Shown: positions 15,409 to 24,664 of the stretch, one piece after another | How the letters are laid out: each line of letters opens with the position of its first letter | Position numbering within the stretch: position 1 is the stretch's first letter | Source of the DNA: Jiangella gansuensis DSM 44835 | GTDB lineage: Bacteria > Actinomycetota > Actinomycetes > Jiangellales > Jiangellaceae | Assembly: GCF_000515395.1 (NCBI RefSeq) | Contig: NZ_KI911782.1 | Span: forward strand, 3,408,606 to 3,472,605 | Length of the DNA stretch: 64,000 nucleotides | Direction: 5' to 3' | Notes under the pieces: generated by a model | Database searches by the model: none | Told to the model about the DNA's origin: nothing | What the model saw: only the letters and a program-made list of their open reading frames with translations | Position numbers and translations under genes: made by a program

Positions 15409-16230
15409 GTGCGGATCCTCGTCGTCGACGCTTTCACCGATCGACCCTTCGGCGGCAACCCGGCCGGAGTGTGCCTCCTGGATCGTCAGGTCACCGACGC
15501 ATGGATGCAGTCGGTCGCCGCGGAGATGAGGCACTCCGAGACCGCGTTCGTCGAGCCGGTCGAGGGTGACGAGGCCGCCCGCGCCACCCCTGCGGTCGAC
15601 TACCGGTTGCGCTGGTTCACCCCCGCCACCGAGGTGGATCTGTGCGGCCACGCCACCCTGGCCACGGCGCACGTGCTGTTCGAGCGGGGCGAGGCCGGCC
15701 CGATCCGGTTCAGCACGCGCAGCGGAGTCCTGACGGTGCGCCGCGATGACGGCGGCGAGGTCGGCATGGACTTCCCGGCGCTGCCGCCGGACGAGGTGCC
15801 GGTGCCGGACGGGCTCGCGGCCGCGCTCGGGGCACCGCCGGTCCGGGCCGGCCGGAGCCGTTTCGACCTGCTGGTGGAACTGGCCGACGAAGCCACCGTC
15901 CGGAACCTCGCGCCTGACCCGGCCGCGATGGCCGCCGTCGATGCCCGGGGCTTCATCGTCACCGCCCGGGCCGATGTCGGTGCACCCTACGACTTCGTGT
16001 CGCGCTTCTTCGCTCCCCGCGAAGGCATCCCGGAGGATCCCGTCACCGGTTCGGCGCACTGCGTGCTGGCGCCCTACTGGGCCGCGGCGCTGGGTACGCG
16101 GGACGGCGCGACGCTGACCGGCGCCCAGCTGTCCGAGCGCGGCGGCACAGTGCGGGCGACGGTCCGCGGCGACCGGGTGGAACTGGCCGGCCGGGCGCGC
16201 ACCGTCCTGGAGGGTCTGCTCGCGGTGTGA
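15409..16230 (+). CDS. PhzF family isomerase/epimerase
   Basis: A 273-residue protein from GTG 15409; GTG 15403 would add two residues. A -10-like TACGCT (15396-15401) lies seven bases before 15409, so the message is probably leaderless. Family marks: N-terminal VDAFTDRPFGGNPAGV, the catalytic Glu in RHSETAFVEP, CGHATLATAH, and DPVTGSAHCVLAPYW near the end. PhzF-like enzymes act as isomerases on dihydro-hydroxyanthranilate in phenazine producers, but most members, including probably this one with no phz neighbours, have unknown substrates. Confidence 0.9.
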   Translation: MRILVVDAFTDRPFGGNPAGVCLLDRQVTDAWMQSVAAEMRHSETAFVEPVEGDEAARATPAVDYRLRWFTPATEVDLCGHATLATAHVLFERGEAGPIRFSTRSGVLTVRRDDGGEVGMDFPALPPDEVPVPDGLAAALGAPPVRAGRSRFDLLVELADEATVRNLAPDPAAMAAVDARGFIVTARADVGAPYDFVSRFFAPREGIPEDPVTGSAHCVLAPYWAAALGTRDGATLTGAQLSERGGTVRATVRGDRVELAGRARTVLEGLLAV

Positions 16231-16242
16231 CACGTGCCGCCG

Positions 16243-17622
16243 TCAGGCCGGCCGCACGTTGTGATTGCGGTGGAACATGTTCGCCGGGTCGTACCTGGCC
16301 TTGACGGCGGCCAGCCGCGCGTAGCCGTCAGCGCCGAACCCGGACACCACTCGCTCGCGTCCCTCGTCGCCGATGAAGTTCAGGTATACGTCGCCGGTGC
16401 TCCAGGGGCGGACGGCGGCGCGCACGGCGCGGGTCCAGCGGATTCCGCGTTCGTCGTCGGCGGCATCGGTCCACAGCCCGAACGGGTGCACGACCCACGA
16501 CGCTCGGCGCCAGGGGACAGGGTGGTCGGCCGGTCCCCGCGCGATCGCGCCGCCCATCGAGAACAACACGTGTTGTGACGCCGACGGCACCAGCATGTCC
16601 GCGGCACCGGCGCAGAAGGCGTCGGCCGCCTCGTCCGGCAGCGCGTGGAGGTGCTCGGCCGACCAGTAGTTGCGGTATCCGGGCGGGTCGTCCATCGCCG
16701 ACTGAAGCTCGTCGTACGGCAGCTCGGCCACGTACTGGCCGGCCGGAGCGGCGTCGAACAGTGGGCCGGCCACCCGTCGAAGCTCCGTCTCGGTCCCGGC
16801 GTAGACGAGCACAATCGCCAGCGCCAACTGGCCGACCAGCGCCGCGGGGACGAAATCCTCGCCCGCCGGGCCGGTCAGGAAGATGACGCCGCCGCCGAGC
16901 TCGTCCGGCCCGTTCTCGATGAGGTCCCGGAAGGCGCGGACCAGTTCGGGACCCCGTTCCGGTTGCCACAGCAGCAGGCCGAACGTCGACGCCGGCAGCG
17001 GATGCAGGCGCAACACCATCGATGTGACCACCCCGAAGTTGCCGCCACCGCCGTGCAGCGCCCAGAACAGGTCGGGATGGCTGTCTGGTGCGGCCCGCAC
17101 GACCTCGCCGCCGGCGGTCACCACCTCGGCTTCGAGCAGGTTGTCGCAGGCCAGTCCGAACAGGCGGTCCAGCCAACCCGTGCCGCCGCCGAGTACGAAG
17201 CCGCCGACACCAGTGGTCGAGACCCGTCCGCCGGTGGTTGCCAAGCCGTGCGCCGTGCAGGCCCGGTCCAGGTCGGCCATGATGGCGCCGCCGCCGACGG
17301 TGGCCGTGCGGGCCACCGGGTCGACGGAGACGTCGTTCATCCGGCGCAGGTCGATCACCAGCCCGTCGGTCAGGGCCAGCCCGGCGACGCTGTGGCCGCC
17401 GCCGCGCACCGCCACCTCGAGTCCGTGGTCTCGCGCGAACGCGACCGACACCGCCACATCGGTGCGGTCCTCGCACTGGACGATCAGCGCCGGGTGGCGG
17501 TCGATCATGGCGTTGAACACCCGGCGCGCGTCGTCGTACCCGGCAGTTTCCCGGGTGAGGACGTCGCCGGTCAGCAGCGAGCGCAGCTCGCCCCCCATCG
17601 CGTCGTCACGAAGACCCGTCAT
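16243..17622 (-). CDS. FAD-linked oxidase with BBE (berberine bridge-like) C-terminus
   Basis: A 459-residue protein from ATG 17622, preceded by a GGGGGGCGAG Shine-Dalgarno. The FAD-binding PCMH domain has AVRGGGHSVAG, whose His is the likely covalent flavin attachment site, and GVGGFVLGGGTGWL. The C-terminal BBE motif is YDPANMFHRNHNV. Enzymes of this type oxidise sugars, lactones or alkaloids with oxygen. It converges on the PhzF gene with only 12 bases between the stops. Confidence 0.88.
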   Translation of the reverse strand: MTGLRDDAMGGELRSLLTGDVLTRETAGYDDARRVFNAMIDRHPALIVQCEDRTDVAVSVAFARDHGLEVAVRGGGHSVAGLALTDGLVIDLRRMNDVSVDPVARTATVGGGAIMADLDRACTAHGLATTGGRVSTTGVGGFVLGGGTGWLDRLFGLACDNLLEAEVVTAGGEVVRAAPDSHPDLFWALHGGGGNFGVVTSMVLRLHPLPASTFGLLLWQPERGPELVRAFRDLIENGPDELGGGVIFLTGPAGEDFVPAALVGQLALAIVLVYAGTETELRRVAGPLFDAAPAGQYVAELPYDELQSAMDDPPGYRNYWSAEHLHALPDEAADAFCAGAADMLVPSASQHVLFSMGGAIARGPADHPVPWRRASWVVHPFGLWTDAADDERGIRWTRAVRAAVRPWSTGDVYLNFIGDEGRERVVSGFGADGYARLAAVKARYDPANMFHRNHNVRPA

Positions 17623-17785
17623 CGTCTCGCCCCCCAGCACACGAATGACTGCTTGTGAACGTACGCCCGCGGGGGAGCGGTGACAATGGTGGTCATCCGA
17701 GATTTGTGAGTCGCGGCCGACCGCGGCACCGACGTCGCCGAGAGGAACCGCCCTGAACACTCCACCGCACCAGCAGCTCCCGGCC

Positions 17786-18478
17786 GTGCAGAAGCTGCGG
17801 GTCCGTTTCGCCAAGCGCGGCCGGCTGCGCTTCACCAGCCATCGCGACTTCCAGCGGGCGTTCGAGCGTGCGCTGCGCCGCGCCGACGTCCCGATGGCCT
17901 ACTCGCACGGCTTCACCCCGCACCCGAAGGTGTCCTACGCGGGTGCGACGCCCACCGGGGCGGCCAGCGAGGCGGAGTACCTGGAACTGTCCCTGACCCG
18001 TGTGTGCGACCCGGGCGACATCCGCGCCGCGCTGGACCGGGCGCTGCCGCCGGGACTGGACATCGTCGAGGTGGTGGAGGCCGGCGCCGGTGCGCTGGCC
18101 GACAGGCTCCAGGCCTCGAGGTGGCGGATCGAGCTGCCGGGCGCCGACGGCGCCGAGGTCGCCGCCGCGGTCGAGACGTTCCTGGCCGCCGACTCCGTCG
18201 AGGTCGAGCGGCTGACGAAGAACGGTGTGCGCCGGTTGGACCCGCGGCAGGCGGTGTTGTCGGCGTCGGTGGACTCCGCGGACGACCCGGTGACGGTGCG
18301 GCTGGTGGTCCAGCACCAGTCGCCGACGGTCCGGCCGGAGGAAGTGCTGGCCGGGCTGCGGTCCGTGGCCGGGTTCGTGCCGCCCGCTCCGCCCCGGTCG
18401 GTTCGTCTGGGCCAAGGGATCTGGGACGGCGACGACGACACACTGCGTGACCCGCTTGCTGCCGACCGGCGCGGCTGA
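17786..18478 (+). CDS. TIGR03936/DUF2344 radical SAM-associated protein
   Basis: About 230 residues from GTG 17786. The start region LRVRFAKRGRLRFTSHRDF and the HGFTPHPKVSYA segment are characteristic of the family, which is almost always encoded right after the TIGR03960 radical SAM gene. Here the partner is at 12052. The reading frame is open upstream to a CTG at 17753, preceded by GAGAGGA six bases away, so a longer form starting at a rare CTG is possible. The exact role is unknown. Confidence 0.87.
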   Translation: MQKLRVRFAKRGRLRFTSHRDFQRAFERALRRADVPMAYSHGFTPHPKVSYAGATPTGAASEAEYLELSLTRVCDPGDIRAALDRALPPGLDIVEVVEAGAGALADRLQASRWRIELPGADGAEVAAAVETFLAADSVEVERLTKNGVRRLDPRQAVLSASVDSADDPVTVRLVVQHQSPTVRPEEVLAGLRSVAGFVPPAPPRSVRLGQGIWDGDDDTLRDPLAADRRG

Positions 18479-19006
18479 GTCGACGGCGGCACGCAGGACG
18501 GCACGGTACGGACGTGATCTCGGGCACAGTCGGCCGCGGTGGCTCCGGCCTGCGTGAACATGCTCCGGAGCGCGCCTCCACGGCGGTGCCCGGGCGGCCG
18601 GCGTCACGGCTTTCACGTCAACCTGTGCGATACTCGGTATCGGTCGTGTGGTCAATGCCGCGCGATCCGACGACGTCCACGCCGTCGTCCCGCGCGTGAT
18701 CCGCTCGACGCCGCAGGCTCGCTCACAGGCGACCCGCTGGCGACGGCGGCCGGTGCGGAGACGGTCGGCACGGCAGGCTGGTGAGAAGGACCAGCCGCGA
18801 GGCGCCTGAACATGGGTGCGCCGCCGCGGCAGTCCAGGAGCACGGTCTCCGACGCGAAGGTTCGGTGGACGTCGCCGCAACAGGCTTTCCGCCTGTCGCG
18901 GCCACTGCAGGCTGCGACAGGTGGCCGACGTACCGCTCCGACGTGGGCAGCAGCGCGCCGATCACGGCGCGGCGCGCCCCCGCCGGAGCCGACGGGAGTG
19001 CACCAC
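18479..19006 (+). promoter_or_regulatory. Leader region of rne with hairpin
   Basis: No gene is supported in these 528 bases; the frame open from 18812 lacks family sequence before the ATG at 19007. A hairpin CCGCAACAGGC / GCCTGTCGCGG (18875-18901, five-base loop, one mismatch) lies 105 bases before the start. RNase E is known to control its own message through 5' hairpins in other bacteria; that it does so here is inference. Confidence 0.35.
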
Positions 19007-22000
19007 ATGCAGGAAGACAACACCGGCTCGTCCGGCGATATCGGCTCTAGCGAGAACGCTCCGGCCGGTACCGACACCCCTCAGCCGCGTCGGCGGCGTG
19101 CGGCCAGTCGGGCAGCCGGCCCGCCGGTAGGCGCCGACACGCTCGACGGCACCGATACCGCGTCGACCGGCCCCGACGCGTCCAGCGCGACCGGCCCCGA
19201 CGGGTCCGGCGAGGCCGCCGACGCGCCCGCGCCCGCGAAGCGCCCGGCACGCAAGACGGCGGCCAAGAAGACCACCGCGAAGAAGACTGCCAAGAAGCCG
19301 GCGGCTCGCAAGAGCGCCGCGGCGACAGCCCAGGCCGAGATCTCCGAGGTCGACGAGACCGCGGCGGCCACGCCGCCCGCTGTCGAGACCGCCACCGAGC
19401 CCGCGGTCGAGCAGCCCACCGGCGACGCCGCCGCGGCTGCCGAGCCAGCCGAGAAGCCGGCGGAGAAGCCGGCCAAGGCGCCGCGCAAGCGTGCCAGCCG
19501 GTCCCGTAAGGCCGCTCAGTCCGCCTCCGACCAGCTGTCCGTCGACGCCACCGCGTCCGGTCCCGATGCCGAGGTCGGCACCGCCACCTCAGCCGGCACG
19601 GACCCCGCCGCTGACGTGCCGGCCGAGCAGTCCGCTGCTTTCGCTCCGACCGGTGACGAGAGCGCGTTCGTCGAGGAGCGTGCGTCCGCGGGCGTGCTGT
19701 TCCAGCCGCCGTCGTTCGACGCCACCCCGCTGTTCGCCGCGCCCGATCCCGAAGCCGCGCAGCCGGTCAAACCCCGTCGCAGCCGCCGTACCGCGGTCGC
19801 CGAGGCCGAACCCGAGGTCGAGGAGAAGCAGCCGGACGAGGCCGAGTCGCCCGCCGCGGAATCCGACGAGCCCGACGACGACACCGACGGTGACGGCGAT
19901 GGCGACGCCACCCGCCGCCGGCGTCGGCGCCGCGGCGGCCGCGGCCGGCGACGCAAGTCCGACGACGGCCCCGACAGCGGCGACGACGCCGAATCCGACT
20001 CCGACGAGAGCCAGGACAGCGACGACGACTCCGGTTCCGAGGACGCTCAGGACAGCGACGACGGCGACGAGTCCGGCACCCGCCGACGGCGTCGCCGGCG
20101 GCGCCGCCGCAGCGAGGACGGCGAGGACACCCGCCCGGACGACCCGCCGAACACCGTCGTGCGCGTGCGTGAGACCCGCGAGCTGGACGACGAGGTCACC
20201 TCGGTCAAGGGCTCGACCCGGCTGGAGGCGAAGAAGCAGCGCCGCCGCGAAGGCCGTGAGGCCGGCCGGCGCCGCCCGCCCATCCTGTCCGAGGCCGAGT
20301 TCCTGGCCCGCCGTGAGGCCGTCGACCGTGTGATGGCGGTCCGGCAGTCCGGCGACCTCACCCAGATCGCCGTCCTCGAGGACAGCGTCCTGGTGGAGCA
20401 CTACGTGAGCCAGGCCTCGCAGCAGTCGCTCATCGGCAACGTCTACCTGGGCCGGGTGCAGAACGTGCTGCCGGCCATGGAGGCTGCGTTCATCGACATC
20501 GGCCGCGGCCGCAACGCCGTGCTCTACGCCGGAGAGGTCGACTGGACCGGCCCGGGCAGGAACGACGGCCCCAAGCGCATCGAGGACGTCCTCAAGTCCG
20601 GCCAACCGGTGCTGGTGCAGGTCACCAAGGACCCGATCGGCCACAAGGGTGCCCGGCTGACCAGCCAGGTGAGCCTTCCCGGTCGTTACGTCGTCTACGT
20701 GCCCGGCGGCTCCATGAACGGCATCAGCCGCAAGCTGCCCGACACCGAACGCACCCGGCTGAAGAAGATCCTCAAGCAGGTCGTCCCCGAGGACGCCGGT
20801 GTCATCGTCCGTACCGCCGCCGAGGGCGCATCGGAGGAGGAGCTGACCAACGACGTCGCACGGCTGAAGGCTGAGTGGGAGGCGCTGCAGAAGAAGTCCG
20901 CCGGCGGCAATGCCCCGCAGTTGCTGCACGGCGAGCCCGACCTCGCCATCAAGGTCGTCCGCGACCTGTTCAACGAGGACTTCACCAAGCTCGTGGTCTC
21001 CGGCGACCGCGTCTGGGACACCATCGACGAGTACGTCACCAGCGTGGCCGGCTCGCTGCGCGACCGCGTCGAGAAGTGGACCGGCCCCGACGACGTCTTC
21101 GCCGCCTACCGGATCGACGAGCAGATCGCCAAGGCCATGGACCGCAAGGTCTGGTTGCCCAGCGGCGGCTCGCTGGTCATCGACCGCACCGAGGCGATGA
21201 CCGTGGTCGACGTCAACACCGGCAAGTTCACCGGCTCCGGGGGCAACCTCGAGGAGACGGTCACCAAGAACAACCTGGAGGCGGCCGAGGAGATCGTGCG
21301 TCAGCTGCGGCTGCGCGACATCGGCGGCATCATCGTCATCGACTTCATCGACATGGTGCTCGAGGCCAACCGTGACCTCGTGCTGCGCCGCCTGGTCGAG
21401 TGCCTGGGCCGTGACCGCACCAAGCACCAGGTGGCCGAGGTGACGTCGCTAGGGCTGGTGCAGATGACCCGTAAACGCATCGGCACCGGCCTGCTGGAGG
21501 CGTTCAGCGAGCCGTGCCCGCACTGCAAGGGCCGTGGCCTGCTCGTGCACACGCACCCGGTCGAGTCCGGGTCCGGCGGCGGGTCCAACGGTTCGTCCGG
21601 GTCCGACGACACCCGCGGCGGCCGCTCGGAGCGACGCGGACGCCGGCGCAAGAACGAGCAGCCGCCGGTGGAGAAGCCGGCCGAGCCGCTGACCCCGAAA
21701 CTCGAGGCGCTGGCCAGCCCCGGCGAGGCGTCGCCGGCCGATCTGATGCCGGTGGCGGCCAACGGGACCTCGGACGAGGGCGACGAGCGGGCTGCCGCGA
21801 CGCCACCTCCGCCTCCGCCTCCGCCGCAGCCGGCCGAGACGCTGGCCACCGGCCCCGGCGCGGTCGAAGCGGCCGCGACTGGGCAGGCGCCCGCCGGCCA
21901 GACTGCGGCAGGCCAGGGTGCGGCCGACGACGCACCGGCCTCGGAACGTCAGCCGGAGAAGAAGCCCCGCCGCAGGTCCAGCCGGCGATCCAGCGGGCCG

Positions 22001-22270
22001 GCGGCCGAGGCCGCACCGGCCGAACCGCTGACCCCGTCGGCGGGCGAGTCCGCGGCACCGGCCAGGAGCACGGAGAGTCCCGGCAGCGGGGCGGCCGAGA
22101 TCGCCACCGACGGTGCCGGCGCCGCGACCACCGTCGGCACCGCGTCGGTGTCGTCGGGCGCTGCGAGCGAGCCGGTGTCGTCCGACAGCGAGCCGGCCCG
22201 GCCGCGTCGCACCCGGCGCCGCGCCCAGCGACCTGCTGGCAGCCCGGACGAGCCGGTCAGCGTCCCATGA
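19007..22270 (+). CDS. rne: Ribonuclease E/G with long disordered arms
   Basis: A 1087-residue protein from ATG 19007 (GGGAG upstream). The first 400 residues or so are Ala/Lys-, Asp- and Arg-rich low complexity. The catalytic core begins near 475 with the S1 RNA-binding segment SLIGNVYLGRV and IDIGRGRNAVLY. It contains the metal-binding Asp motifs VVDVNTGKF (about 735) and IVIDFIDM, and the zinc-link CPHCKG (about 837). The C-terminal 230 residues are again disordered and Arg/Pro-rich, as in actinobacterial RNase E, where catalysis is central with an arm on each side. It acts in mRNA decay and rRNA processing. Confidence 0.94.
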   Translation: MQEDNTGSSGDIGSSENAPAGTDTPQPRRRRAASRAAGPPVGADTLDGTDTASTGPDASSATGPDGSGEAADAPAPAKRPARKTAAKKTTAKKTAKKPAARKSAAATAQAEISEVDETAAATPPAVETATEPAVEQPTGDAAAAAEPAEKPAEKPAKAPRKRASRSRKAAQSASDQLSVDATASGPDAEVGTATSAGTDPAADVPAEQSAAFAPTGDESAFVEERASAGVLFQPPSFDATPLFAAPDPEAAQPVKPRRSRRTAVAEAEPEVEEKQPDEAESPAAESDEPDDDTDGDGDGDATRRRRRRRGGRGRRRKSDDGPDSGDDAESDSDESQDSDDDSGSEDAQDSDDGDESGTRRRRRRRRRRSEDGEDTRPDDPPNTVVRVRETRELDDEVTSVKGSTRLEAKKQRRREGREAGRRRPPILSEAEFLARREAVDRVMAVRQSGDLTQIAVLEDSVLVEHYVSQASQQSLIGNVYLGRVQNVLPAMEAAFIDIGRGRNAVLYAGEVDWTGPGRNDGPKRIEDVLKSGQPVLVQVTKDPIGHKGARLTSQVSLPGRYVVYVPGGSMNGISRKLPDTERTRLKKILKQVVPEDAGVIVRTAAEGASEEELTNDVARLKAEWEALQKKSAGGNAPQLLHGEPDLAIKVVRDLFNEDFTKLVVSGDRVWDTIDEYVTSVAGSLRDRVEKWTGPDDVFAAYRIDEQIAKAMDRKVWLPSGGSLVIDRTEAMTVVDVNTGKFTGSGGNLEETVTKNNLEAAEEIVRQLRLRDIGGIIVIDFIDMVLEANRDLVLRRLVECLGRDRTKHQVAEVTSLGLVQMTRKRIGTGLLEAFSEPCPHCKGRGLLVHTHPVESGSGGGSNGSSGSDDTRGGRSERRGRRRKNEQPPVEKPAEPLTPKLEALASPGEASPADLMPVAANGTSDEGDERAAATPPPPPPPPQPAETLATGPGAVEAAATGQAPAGQTAAGQGAADDAPASERQPEKKPRRRSSRRSSGPAAEAAPAEPLTPSAGESAAPARSTESPGSGAAEIATDGAGAATTVGTASVSSGAASEPVSSDSEPARPRRTRRRAQRPAGSPDEPVSVP

Positions 22271-22278
22271 TCGTGATC

Positions 22279-22312
22279 GCGTCCGGGCGGCAACGGCGCC
22301 GCCCGGCGCGTG
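22279..22312 (+). terminator. Hairpin downstream of rne
   Basis: A perfect CCGGGCGGC (22283-22291) / GCCGCCCGG (22298-22306) stem with flanking GCG pairing, starting 8 bases after the rne stop. There is no T-run, as is common for actinobacterial terminators. Confidence 0.6.
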
Positions 22313-22334
22313 ATCAGCACAGGCTCCGGTGAGT

Positions 22335-22364
22335 TTGACCGGACCAGGCAAGATTCCGTACCCT
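22335..22364 (+). promoter_or_regulatory. Promoter of rplU-rpmA
   Basis: -35 TTGACC (22335-22340), 18-base spacer, -10 TACCCT (22359-22364). A small GGCGCA-TCT-TGCGCC hairpin (22373-22387) follows in the leader and may be part of an L21-type leader structure. Confidence 0.6.
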
Positions 22365-22458
22365 AGGGCGTCGGCGCATCTTGCGCCTATACCCGCACGC
22401 CTCGCGACTTTCGCGGGAGCATGCGCGCCCGAAGCCCGAGTGAGAGAGTGAGTCCGCG

Positions 22459-22773
22459 GTGTACGCGATCGTCCGCAGCGGCGGCAACCAGAGGAAGGTC
22501 TCCGTCGGAGACGTCATCGACGTCGACCAGCTCAACAACGCCGAGGTCGGCGCCACCATCACGCTGCCGGCGGTCCTCCTCGTCGACGGTGAGACCGTGA
22601 CGTCCGACGCCAAGGCGCTGGCCGGGGTGAGCGTGACGGCTGAGATCGTCGGCGCCACCAAGGGCCCGAAGATCCACATTCTTCGGTACAAGAACAAGAC
22701 CGGGTACCGCCGGCGCCAGGGGCACCGGCAGAAGTACACCCAGGTCAAGGTCACCGGCATCGAGACGAAGTAG
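22459..22773 (+). CDS. rplU: 50S ribosomal protein bL21
   Basis: A 104-residue protein of standard length. The start [18 protein letters not shown] and the Lys/Arg-rich end [19 protein letters not shown] are the conserved bL21 features that contact 23S rRNA. GTG start at 22459. It is followed 13 bases later by rpmA in the usual two-gene operon. Confidence 0.97.
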   Translation: MYAIVRSGGNQRKVSVGDVIDVDQLNNAEVGATITLPAVLLVDGETVTSDAKALAGVSVTAEIVGATKGPKIHILRYKNKTGYRRRQGHRQKYTQVKVTGIETK

Positions 22774-22786
22774 GCAGGAACCACTC

Positions 22787-23047
22787 ATGGCTCACAAGAA
22801 GGGCGCCTCGTCCAGCAAGAACGGGCGCGACTCCAACGCGCAGCGGCTCGGCGTGAAGCGCTTCGGCGGCCAGCTGGTCAACTCCGGCGAGATCATCGTC
22901 CGCCAGCGCGGGACCCACTTCCACCCGGGCGAGAACGTCGGCCGGGGCAAGGACGACACCCTGTTCGCCACCTCCGCCGGTTCGGTCGAGTTCGGCGTCA
23001 AGCGTGGCCGCAAGGTCGTCAACATCGTCGTGCCGGCGGGGGAGTGA
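22787..23047 (+). CDS. rpmA: 50S ribosomal protein bL27
   Basis: An 86-residue protein. The N-terminal [20 protein letters not shown] is the arm that reaches the peptidyl-transferase centre. There is no N-terminal extension of the Firmicutes type, so no processing is expected. AGGAACC precedes the ATG. Confidence 0.97.
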   Translation: MAHKKGASSSKNGRDSNAQRLGVKRFGGQLVNSGEIIVRQRGTHFHPGENVGRGKDDTLFATSAGSVEFGVKRGRKVVNIVVPAGE

Positions 23048-23082
23048 TCCCCGCTCCGCGCGAGCAACACGTGTGAACGCAG

Positions 23083-23120
23083 AAGGGCGGGCCGGTCACC
23101 TCGACCGGCCCGCCCTTTTC
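23083..23120 (+). terminator. Intrinsic terminator after rpmA
   Basis: A perfect 15-base-pair stem AAGGGCGGGCCGGTC (23083-23097) / 23103-23117 with a five-base loop and a TTTTC tail. Confidence 0.93.
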
Positions 23121-23187
23121 TCCGTCTCGAACCACTCCGTGATCCACTCGTGATCGACGCCATGATCGAACCAGAGGAGGTGCAGTG

Positions 23188-24537
23188 ATGGCGATTCCCA
23201 GCTTCGTCGACCGCGTCGTGCTGCATCTCGCGGCCGGTTCCGGCGGCCATGGTTGCGTGTCGGTTCACCGCGAGAAGTTCAAGCCGCTCGGCGGCCCGGA
23301 CGGCGGCAACGGCGGCCGCGGCGGCGACATCGTGCTCGTCGTCGACCCCAACACCACCACGCTGCTCGACTACCACCGCTCGCCGCACCGCAAGGCCAAG
23401 AACGGCGCGCCCGGCGAGGGCAGCAACCGTTCGGGTGCCGACGGCGACGACGTCGTCCTCCCGGTCCCCGACGGCACGGTCGTCAGCACCCGGGGCGGCG
23501 AGGTACTTGTCGATCTCGTCGGCGCGGGCACCCGCTTCGTGGTCGCCAAGGGCGGCAACGGCGGGCTGGGCAACGCCGCGCTGGCCTCGAAGCGCCGCCG
23601 GGCGCCGGGGTTCGCGCTGCTGGGCGAGCCCGGGGACACCCTCGATGTCGTCCTGGAGCTGAAGAGCGTCGCGGACGTGGGCCTGGTCGGCTTCCCCAGC
23701 GCCGGCAAATCCAGCCTGATCGCCGCCATCTCCGCGGCCCGGCCGAAGATCGCCGACTACCCGTTCACGACGCTCACGCCGAACCTCGGCGTCGTCGAGG
23801 CCGGCGACATCCGGTACACCGTCGCCGACGTGCCGGGCCTGATCGAGGGCGCCAGCGAGGGCCGTGGGCTCGGGCACGAGTTCCTGCGCCACGTCGAACG
23901 CTGCAAGGCGCTGGTGCACGTCGTCGACGGCGCCACCATGGAGCCCGGCCGCGACCCGCTCAGCGACATCGACGTCATCGAGGCCGAGCTCGAGAAGCAC
24001 GGCGGCCTGGACGACCGGCCGCGGATGGTCGCGCTGAACAAGATCGACGTGCCGGACGCGCGCGACCTGGTCGACCTGGTCCGGGCCGATATCGAGGCGC
24101 GCGGCTGGCGGGTCTTCCCGGTGTCCGCGGCGTCCCACGAGGGCCTGCGCGAGCTCACGTTCGCGATGGGTGAGCTGGTCGGTGCCGCCCGGGCTGCTGC
24201 GCCGCCGCCGGAGGCCACCCGGCTGGTGCTGCGGCCGACCGCCGTCGACGACTCCGGCTTCACCGTCACCAACGAGGGCGAACGGTTCCGGGTGCGGGGC
24301 GTCAAGCCTGAGCGGTGGATCCACCAGACCGACTTCACCAACGACGAGGCGGTGGGGTACCTCGCGGACCGGCTGGCCCGGCTCGGGGTCGAGGACGCGC
24401 TGATCGAGGCCGGTGCGCAGCCCGGTGACGAAGTGGTCATCGGCGGCGAGGACGCGGTGGTGTTCGACTGGGAGCCCAGTGTTCACGCCGGCTCCGAGCT
24501 GCTCGGCCCGCGTGGCTCTGATCCCCGCCTCCAGTGA
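23188..24537 (+). CDS. obgE: GTPase Obg
   Basis: A 449-residue protein from ATG 23188, with AGAGGAGGTG upstream; the GTG at 23185 is less likely. The Gly-rich N-terminal Obg fold ([25 protein letters not shown]) is followed by the G domain with P-loop [12 protein letters not shown]3 DVPGLIEG and G4 NKID, and by the OCT C-terminal domain. It associates with the 50S subunit and couples ribosome assembly to growth and (p)ppGpp. Location after rplU-rpmA is conserved. Confidence 0.96.
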   Translation: MAIPSFVDRVVLHLAAGSGGHGCVSVHREKFKPLGGPDGGNGGRGGDIVLVVDPNTTTLLDYHRSPHRKAKNGAPGEGSNRSGADGDDVVLPVPDGTVVSTRGGEVLVDLVGAGTRFVVAKGGNGGLGNAALASKRRRAPGFALLGEPGDTLDVVLELKSVADVGLVGFPSAGKSSLIAAISAARPKIADYPFTTLTPNLGVVEAGDIRYTVADVPGLIEGASEGRGLGHEFLRHVERCKALVHVVDGATMEPGRDPLSDIDVIEAELEKHGGLDDRPRMVALNKIDVPDARDLVDLVRADIEARGWRVFPVSAASHEGLRELTFAMGELVGAARAAAPPPEATRLVLRPTAVDDSGFTVTNEGERFRVRGVKPERWIHQTDFTNDEAVGYLADRLARLGVEDALIEAGAQPGDEVVIGGEDAVVFDWEPSVHAGSELLGPRGSDPRLQ

Positions 24538-24552
24538 CCAGCCAGTGACCCC

Positions 24553-24640
24553 CAAATGATCACGTCCGGCATGGGTCCTCCCGCTACCCCAGGAATGCTT
24601 GCCTGGTGAAGCGGGTGCACCCATGGAGGACGTGATCATT
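24553..24640. repeat. Palindromic repeat family 2, complete copy
   Basis: Left arm AATGATCACGTCC (24555-24567), right arm GGACGTGATCATT (24628-24640), perfect over 13 bases and extended by GGCATGGGT / ACCCATGGA and CCCGC / GCGGG with few mismatches. The loop carries GAATGCTTGCC. It lies between obgE and proB and would fold into a 30-bp stem. Confidence 0.85.
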
Positions 24641-24664
24641 CCCAACCGACGAGGGGAGGACGAC

